Positions 56,763-64,000 of a DNA stretch of 64,000 nucleotides are shown here, piece after piece. The position numbers and the translations under genes were made by a program. This DNA is from Perkinsus chesapeaki. Lineage: Eukaryota; Perkinsozoa; Perkinsida; Perkinsidae. The notes beneath the pieces were generated by a model. It saw nothing but the letters and a program-made list of their open reading frames with translations. It had not been told where the DNA came from and did not search any database. The first letter of the stretch is position 1, and every line of letters begins with the position of its first letter. The stretch spans positions 1-64,000 of the forward strand of contig JAAPAO010000099.1 in the NCBI GenBank assembly GCA_013115145.1, in the 5' to 3' direction.

Positions 56763-59700
56763 ATGGTAGAGATCAACCCAGACGTTATAGGCAGACCCGA
56801 GCGGCGCGCCAAGGTGCGGTGGTGTCATGTGGAGATTTGTTAATTAATCATTAGGTCTACAGTTTGGATGTTGGGGGCACATGGGTTGATAGAGGCACAG
56901 GTTTTGTCGATATTGTTGTTGCTGATGATAGTGAAGCAATAGACCAGATAGAGGAGGGGAATGCATGGATAGTGGTAGTTATATTAGGACGGGGGACGGT
57001 TAAGTGGGTGACATGCTTCAGGTGGCACCAGAAGTGGGTCGAAAGAGCTCGGAAGCTGCCAGAAATGGCAAAGAAACCGGCGGGGATAAGTTGATTTTGC
57101 AATCACCTATACAAGCTAAGGATTGCTATAGTCGGCATACGCCTTCTATATTAATATGGACTGAGCTTGATCAGAGACAGGTAGTAGGATGGTAATGATA
57201 TTGCGGGGTTAATTCATTGGAGGGTATTTCAACATACTAGGCTATTCAATCTTACTCTATATTGGCGCATACACGGTGCAGTTGCGACCTCTGTACGTAC
57301 TTGGATTCCCCTAGTTACCGGGCAATGTTTGAGTTAGCTCCTTGTGAAAAAATAAATGAAGTTGGTATTCAGCGGTTGGATATTAGGTGTCAGTATGCTT
57401 TAATGCCTCAGACCGATATTGCTATAAGCTTTCAAGATAGAGCTGGTGCAATACAAATATGGAATATGATACAGGAGGTTAATAAGGAGGTAAAATGGTG
57501 GTACTGTGATAATAGTTATTCTCGACGATTGTAGATGCTGAATGGATCTCCTAGATCCAGTGGTGGTAGTAGTACACCAACCAGTTCCCCTCGATCAAGT
57601 GCTGCGGGGGCGTCTAAAGAACGATCGTTGTCTGCTGATAGTAGCAGTAGGAGTAGTAGGACTGCATCGTGGGGCGCTACACCTGATGATGATGTTAGTA
57701 ATGGTAATATAAAGGGAAGGTTGATGATGGGGTTGATAGGTAATAATAGTAGGTACACTTGGACCACAGGAACCTCTTATACCATATCCAACAATGAATA
57801 ACATTATGCATGTAGTCAGTGCTTTAAAGGAGGCTGGTAGTACTATATGGGATATTACCGCTATTACTGCTGCTTCTGCTGTTATCATCCTGAATAATAA
57901 AATAGGCTCATGAAATCGGTGTTATAACAGCTCTTATGTATATCTATTAAAGTATCTGGACCACACGGGGGCCATATTTCCGGCAGTTGAGAGTGACCTA
58001 TATGATATGGTTGCAAATAAAGGAAATTTACATATTAATGAAATACAAGTCGAATCCTCCCCTTGTTGACGAGTCGTTCATTGCGTATGGTTACCGCCAA
58101 TGCTGGCTGCTTTTTAGGCGAAAAGTTCCCGATTACATTTCATCGTCGAGTGGTAGAAGAGGTAGTATTGTTAATTATAATATCTATCCAGGTCTTGGTG
58201 CATGGGGGATATTAGGTTACATCACCCGAATGGAAGGGATGCCTATGTAGAGTATTTCATGAAGCTGAATCCAGTGGTAATGAAGATGTCTGTGCTGGCA
58301 CAGCGGCAGTGGTAGTAAGGGCACTGGAGGAGGGATACTAATCGAGTATTACTTATGCCGAATATATAGAATTGAAACTTGCACAATGTTCTTGCCGAGA
58401 ATTGGGAGGTTTATCGGACTGTGGCGCCACCGAATCGGTATGGAAAATACACCTCTAAATGTTGGGCGAAAATGGTAGTAATTGATCGCAGTTCCTTGGG
58501 GACGGTATGTTCGTAGGAGCACATGCAAATACTGAAATATAGTATCATCCAAGGCTCTTTTATACCAATACATTCGGTACTCTGCCTGGGCAACTGAGAG
58601 GCAGCTGCAGACGATGAGCTGGTTAGTATCGTGAAGTGTATTATCATTTCTCAATGGCAGCGACGTTGCACCATTAGTAATGCTGGAGTCCCCTTGCGCA
58701 TCCACATCGCAATCATGTAGAGATACAAACCTTTCCACAACGTATTCATAAGCGCGCTATATAGATGTGTTATAAGGTATTCCCCAGGGCGGATGATCAT
58801 CACTGTCTTACTTAGGATTTTATTATTTCTCAAGTGGTGGCATTTCAGGTTCGAGCATTAATCGGTCAGAATGAGGCAGATGTACTGTATAGCCTTATAC
58901 AGAGTGAGGATATCTATATGGATATATTAGGGATGTTAGAGCATGACGGTAATAGGGAATGGCAGGGGCAGTGCAGCAGCAGCAGCAGTAGAGTAGATGA
59001 GTTAAACAGTCATTGATGGCTATCTCAGCTACGTATCGTCAAGCAAAGCATCGGTCATTTGTAAGCCAATACCATCCTCCATCAAATAGGGTATGTTTCC
59101 CTCCTACTATATTGGACTGCGTACATCTGAACTATCGGATTGGATATCTAAGAGATTCAGTATTGGCAGCACTCATTGATGAGCAGTCCTTCACGACATT
59201 TGCAACTCTACAGTAAGACAACGGGTGCGGGTTTCGGGTTTTAATTCGGGTTTTGGGTTTTATTATGCGAAATAGATGGCAATCGTAGAGAAGTACTCCA
59301 TATCAGTCCGGAGTATTGTGTATGCCGGATGCATGGGGGTGTTTTCGGAGTAACATCGAATGGTGCGCGAAGTATGGGAGAATTGTCTAGTATCTACTCT
59401 GAGAAGGGCTGCTATACTATTATATATAAACTTAACCGCTACCGATACTACTACCAGCTAGTTCCCATGCCCTATAAGTAGCGTCAAGTACTGTTTTAAG
59501 TGTTGTTAGGGACTCTGTCCCATTATAGCCTGTATTATTATTTATTCAGTAGTAATAGGTGTTTATTGTTGCTTCAATGTAGGTACTCAAATAGTCTAGC
59601 AATATTGGACTACATTACTAAGAATTATTCTTCAATCTTTTCCAACCTTTTACCTAAGGAATCTGAACGGAAGGGGGACGAGGAGCATTGGCGAGAAGAG

Positions 59701-62700
59701 AGGAATAACGGCATTAGATTTGTAAGGGAGGGATACGCTGGGACGTTTTTACACGTGTTACATCGTTTGAATATTGCAGGTATTGGAAGTATTGGTAATG
59801 TGCCGTTTGATGCCGCCATTGGATAGGAAGGGAACCACAGATATGATGAGTAATAATTACACCGGGAAGATGGATCTACTAAGATTTCCAAATCTCTCAC
59901 TGAGCTCTCGTTGGAGGGATACCGCTGTCATACACAAGGTTTTAAACTAAGGAATATCATTACATATCTTGGAGCTCTCTTGAATCTCCCGCCGACAGGA
60001 TATTTTTAATACTGGTTTAATTGCATTTTCACGTTTTAATGCCCAACGTGAGGATGATACCATCGGGCACATCTTCACTACCGCGGATGGATGGATCAGT
60101 TTTGACCAGTATAGTTGTGTAAATCCTACCAGGGGGGCTGGTGAGCGTTTATCTACCCGAGGCTCATCTCTATGTGGTTTCATCTATACTACTTCTCAGA
60201 GCGTCCTGAAGTTTATGAATCCGTGCTCCGAGCGTGCACAGATGTGATAGCTGAAATGGATGATCTAGCCCTCGATGCTGCGGTGGAGATACTGGTTACT
60301 ATGGCCTTGGCTTGCCCTGTGGCAGTATGGGACTTCTGTGACTCTGAAGGGGGCAATACTAGTCCGGAGGAACTGGTCCAGAAGAATAGGAGTAATGGTA
60401 TAACTCATGATAAGACAACAACAACAGCACAAGGTAAGATTTAGTGTAGAGCAGTGATTTATTAATATGATATTATTATACGGATTACTATCGACGATAT
60501 AAGCTATGCAACAGGAAAATGAGCTTATTAACGATGTAAATGTTTCAGTGACCCATCAATATGTCCGTGATTTAGCATATTTATTTGGATCCAGTTGCTG
60601 TTGTCCTTACCGTTGCTTTATAATGTATTATTCTTTCAGTGGATACCCCATGTGATGACCAATCTATTCATCCCCCTCTCCCAGCCCTATTAGTTGGCCT
60701 TTTATCATCTCCTCCCAGTAACAGCAGTGTAGCTGATGAGGGCATACTGTCACAAATAAGGGATGTTATACAATTACTATTGGAGCCAGCATGTACTAGT
60801 GATGATGATGGTATTCAGGGATGATCATTAACCTGTTTAATGGTTTTAGTTTCGGATACAGTGTTAACTGAGAATCTCATGACCACCATGTATTCGGATA
60901 CAGGATTGGTAATAGGGAGAGGCAGGCTGCCGGACAATCAGTCGGTTTAGTCGGGCACTGGGGTTGTTATTAGCGAAAACCCGAGAGCCGGATAAATCCA
61001 GTTAATTTTATCAAGATTATCTCTAGTTCTACAATGTTTAGTATTCGGATCCAATGGGACAAGTTTGATTAGATATCTCTGAAAACTCACTCGGTAATAT
61101 TGCCGTTTGCCACGTACTACCTGTTATAAAGCCACAGTACATTGCCAGAGCACGCTTCTAGCTCCGTCAAATTAAACTTTTAAACAAGTAGAAGAGTTTT
61201 TCATTCAAAACCATTCATGCTTTTTTATCATCAGAAGTATGGATGTAATTCTATCCGTATGCGGTGTGAACTATGAGTCACCTAGCCTCACATAAGTGTG
61301 CTCCTAATGCCAACATACAATGGATATTCACCCGTTTGGTTAAAACCGCTAGTGTAAAACGCTTAAAGCATAGCGCTTCGCGAAACGAGTGCATTTTAAC
61401 GCAAAAAGGCGAAAAACGTTTTTTTCCAAAAAACGGTTTTCGCTTCTCGCGAAAACCAGGTGAAAATCCAATATAGATTCCGCGAGGAAATGTGTTCCTA
61501 GACAGCAGCAAGGAACCCTAGGAGCAGGGAGTCATTTGTGTCTCCCTGCTCTTAAAGTGTTGTTACTAACTTGTAGCAGTAGCAGCAGCAGTATTGGTGA
61601 TAATACTGTATCGTCGTGTCTTGTAGGTATCAACCTTGTTAAGAGTCCTTGCTAATCCAACGGGGAGGCAGCCTTATGGTATATGTGCATGTTATGAGTT
61701 ATTAAGTTACTGTGTTAGAGTGCATAAGAGTAATACTCGATAATATAGGCTAATATTTCACGTTATATTTCAGCGGGTCGAGCGAGGTATCTATTGAGTC
61801 ACCGTCTAGGCCAAGTTGTTGATTATGTAACAAGAAATGTTAGGAATCTCGAAACAGATCTATCTGCTCCCAAGACGGTAATAAGGGACTAATAATTGTC
61901 CTATATTCTTCTTCTTCTTTAAGGTTGTCGTTGCTGGTCTCCGTTTCGTCCTTTCGGTACTATATACCAAAGTAGGATGAACGAGGGGTGGGGCTACTGG
62001 ATATTACTGGGCTATCAGGATCCGATATTTGCCCCAAGTCTGGAAGGGATAATACCAGCAGTGTTGGAGTACCTGCATAATCGACAAGAGACCGCTCGTT
62101 CAGGAGGTTTGATACCAAATCTATGCCTTGGCATAGTATATGAAATTAGAAATATTGAATCGGTAGTAATATTAGGGAAGGTGCTGCTGCTGCTGTGGTT
62201 TCCGGTTTGAGGTTACTAGAGACTGGTCATGGAGGTTAGGTTACTAGTCTAAATTACACCCAACGGGAAGCACTAGCAGCAGCATCAACCATTCAGCCAT
62301 TTACACCATATTGTGTAAATTGTATTGCTCATTATTGTTATATTTCTTAATAATATTCTTGAAAATCACTGCATATTAAACTGGTAGAAGATAGAGCATT
62401 TTGTGAGGATATGCATTATAATATCAAGTGGGGTTTTCCTTACCATTCATTCCAACTATCATATTGGATAAGACATCTGGACTAAATCAAGCATAGAGTG
62501 ATCGTTCACAGGGTAGCCGGCCCCTTCTGTGGAGTTTATGGGGCAGTGACTATCAAATAATCAGTCCATATTTTCTATATAACTGCCTGACCACCCTCCG
62601 CATTTCACCAGTTATTTCAGTTACTAAGAAGTACATTACGCAATCCCAAGACCTACTCCTATCTCCAGAATCTGGACAATTCTGCAGTAGGGGGGGGGGA

Positions 62701-63961
62701 ATAAAGCACAGAATAGTGCACAGTGCATCTAGTGACAGAAAAACACAACAGAATGAGTGGATCTTGATCACTGCTTACTTATTCTGTTCTGATTTTTCGC
62801 TTAACGGCCCTCCATAACAATCCCCATTCGTTACGGAAGATGGAAATGTGTGAACTTAAAATAATATTTTTCCGTCTTTTTCACTTGGGTTAATTTCAAC
62901 CTTGGCCTTACGTTGTCTCTCGAATGGGACATTATATATTGTTAGATACAAAATTTAATACCTCAATCCGTTCGCATGAACCACGATGACATCCGGAATA
63001 GTGGATCAACACCAGCCACTATGGTGTCAGGGAAGTCAGATAGGTTTGGAGATGATATTGAGGAAGAACAATGGTTTGAATCGGATGATGAGGAAGATGC
63101 GGTTAGTGGATCTGATGAGGGAAGGAAGGTACTGGATCAGGGGAGGGAAGCATTTCTGGAACCGGTTCGCGTGCACCTATATAGTGAGCAAACCGAGAAA
63201 AGTGGGTCGCCGTCCTTTTCTATTGAGCTGGTATGACATAGAGTGATATGTGTTCTATGCTATTACTAATAATGGCATCTCAGTTATAATGGTCCATTAT
63301 AGTAAGTGTGGTAATAGATGTACCCATGTTATATAGGTGTGTATATATTATACATTACAGCACTCATAATGGATATAACATCTCATTTTATTCCAGACAT
63401 CATCATCGTCGGGGGAAAGAGGAAGGAATTACTTCCAAGACTCCCCAAGACCAACTAAGAAGACTTCTGGATCTATATTGGCATCACCTATAGAGGAGAG
63501 GCGGACACCAAGGAAGAACTCTAATGCAGTTGCTAGTCTATTGGAACAGTAATAATTTGCGATATGGATAAGAGCTTTATAAGGGGGATACTATGCAGCT
63601 ATTGACGGGAGAGTTGTGGTTCATAAGTTTTGGTATGGGCTTCCCAGTCGTCTGTATTTCAGGTATCTGGAGGATATAGATGCTGATGAGGATGGTATGA
63701 TTGGGCAACAGCAACCCAGTAAAAGATTGAGGATGTCATTTGATGAAAATGATGATGATGAATTCAATGCTTCATTGAAGGTGGCCCCTAATGAGCATCA
63801 TCATCATCAACAAGAAGGACAAGGAGTAAGTTTATAGTAAGGTGCTGCTTGCGTCCATTGCTAAGCTTTAGGAGCATTCTCTGCAATTTGTGGGCAACCT
63901 GCCAACTCTGGTCACCGAAGGCCTAGCTGTTGAGGATTCTGACTCGGAGAATGAGGGATAA
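56763..63961 (+). CDS. Protein phosphatase 4 regulatory subunit 3 (SMEK/Psy2-like), many exons
   Basis: Start ATG at 56763 gives MVEINPDVIGRPERRAK. Checked exons: 56763..56813, 56855..56974, 57022..57180, 57412..57489, then at the 3' end ..63230, 63397..63548, 63663..63825, 63872..63961. The N-terminal PH/WH1-like domain has VYSLDVGGTWVDRGTGFV, LILQSPIQAKDCYSRHTPSI, LIWTE and TDIAISFQDRAGAIQIWNMI. A Ser-rich insert follows (57.5-57.7 kb). The armadillo-like SMEK repeats then appear in pieces: SEDIYMDILGMLEHDG (58.9 kb), LNYRIGYLRDSVLAALID (59.1 kb), DDLALDAAVEILVTMA (60.3 kb), VVAGLRFVLSVLYTK (61.9 kb). The acidic tail has DDIEEEQWFESDDEED and ends VEDSDSENEG. PP4R3 targets the PP4 catalytic subunit to proline-rich FxxP ligands. 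Some middle exons are only approximate. Confidence 0.9.
61409..61443. repeat. A/T-rich hairpin in a PP4R3 intron
   Basis: GCGAAAAACGTTTTTT and AAAAAACGGTTTTCGC form a 16-bp stem with one mismatch and a short loop. It lies within a 130-bp patch (61330..61460) of GCGAAA/TTTCGC-like motifs that differs in composition from its surroundings. A second 10-bp stem GAGCAGGGAG/CTCCCTGCTC follows at about 61521..61551. Confidence 0.8.
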
Positions 63962-64000
63962 GTGCAACCGTGAGTAGGTTTTAGGCTCATCAACCTTTCT

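Noticed and set aside
57262-57411. Extra PP4R3 exon reading YLDSPSYRAMFELAPCEK
   Set aside because: Joining 57180 directly to 57412 gives the correct domain order (ELDQRQ-TDIAISFQDRAG); the open intron sequence is more likely chance, though it remains possible as an alternative exon.

Overview
The window looks like nuclear DNA of an alveolate protist, most probably a perkinsozoan (Perkinsus-like), at moderate confidence. The supports are: protein genes split by many canonical GT-AG introns, several only 40-60 nt; a sequence at 6286..6307 matching 20 of 22 positions of the dinoflagellate/Perkinsus trans-spliced leader; a nuclear gene for an organellar EF-Tu with a mitochondrial-type presequence; and AP2-like DNA-binding proteins. 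A 100-N assembly gap lies at 26957..27056.

Layout. 1-12 kb is gene-poor, with short tandem repeats, isolated exon-like ORFs and a coiled-coil gene fragment (10.5-11.8 kb). 12.3-19.3 kb is one complete tyrosine-recombinase retrotransposon of the Ngaro/DIRS type, with A1-body-B1-A2-B2 split direct repeats, a gag-like ORF with a CCCH knuckle, RT-RNase H and tyrosine recombinase. All three ORFs are damaged: two by perfect inverted duplications, one by an in-frame TAG. 19.8-22.0 kb is a seven-exon TraB-family gene (minus). 25.7-29.7 kb is the 13-exon EF-Tu gene (minus), with a 20-bp tandem array and the assembly gap inside one intron. 30-34.4 kb carries small genes and a transposase-like helix-turn-helix ORF. 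A tRNA-Gln(UUG) gene is at 35.7 kb. A RING-CH plus FHA gene is at 38.6-40.6 kb. A gutted Ty3-type retrotransposon (protease joined to integrase tail) is at 42.8-43.5 kb, a small secreted-protein gene at 44.4-44.9 kb, and a frameshifted PIF/Harbinger transposase at 46.0-46.7 kb. 47.9-52.7 kb is a protein kinase gene with a Gln/Pro/Ser-rich N-terminus (minus). 53.6-55.7 kb holds two AP2-like paralogs, one intact and one with a single nonsense codon. 56.8-64.0 kb is a multi-exon PP4R3/SMEK (protein phosphatase 4 regulatory subunit 3) gene (plus).

The most unusual signal is a set of four near-identical-architecture palindromes (13.4, 15.6, 45.0 and 54.2 kb). Each has 23-25 bp arms around a single C. 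Two of them can be read as inverted duplications that interrupted previously continuous retrotransposon ORFs; the other two sit about 110-200 bp upstream of start codons. The host genes do not form an operon; they are independent eukaryotic genes (organellar translation, ubiquitin signalling, phosphatase and kinase signalling, transcription).
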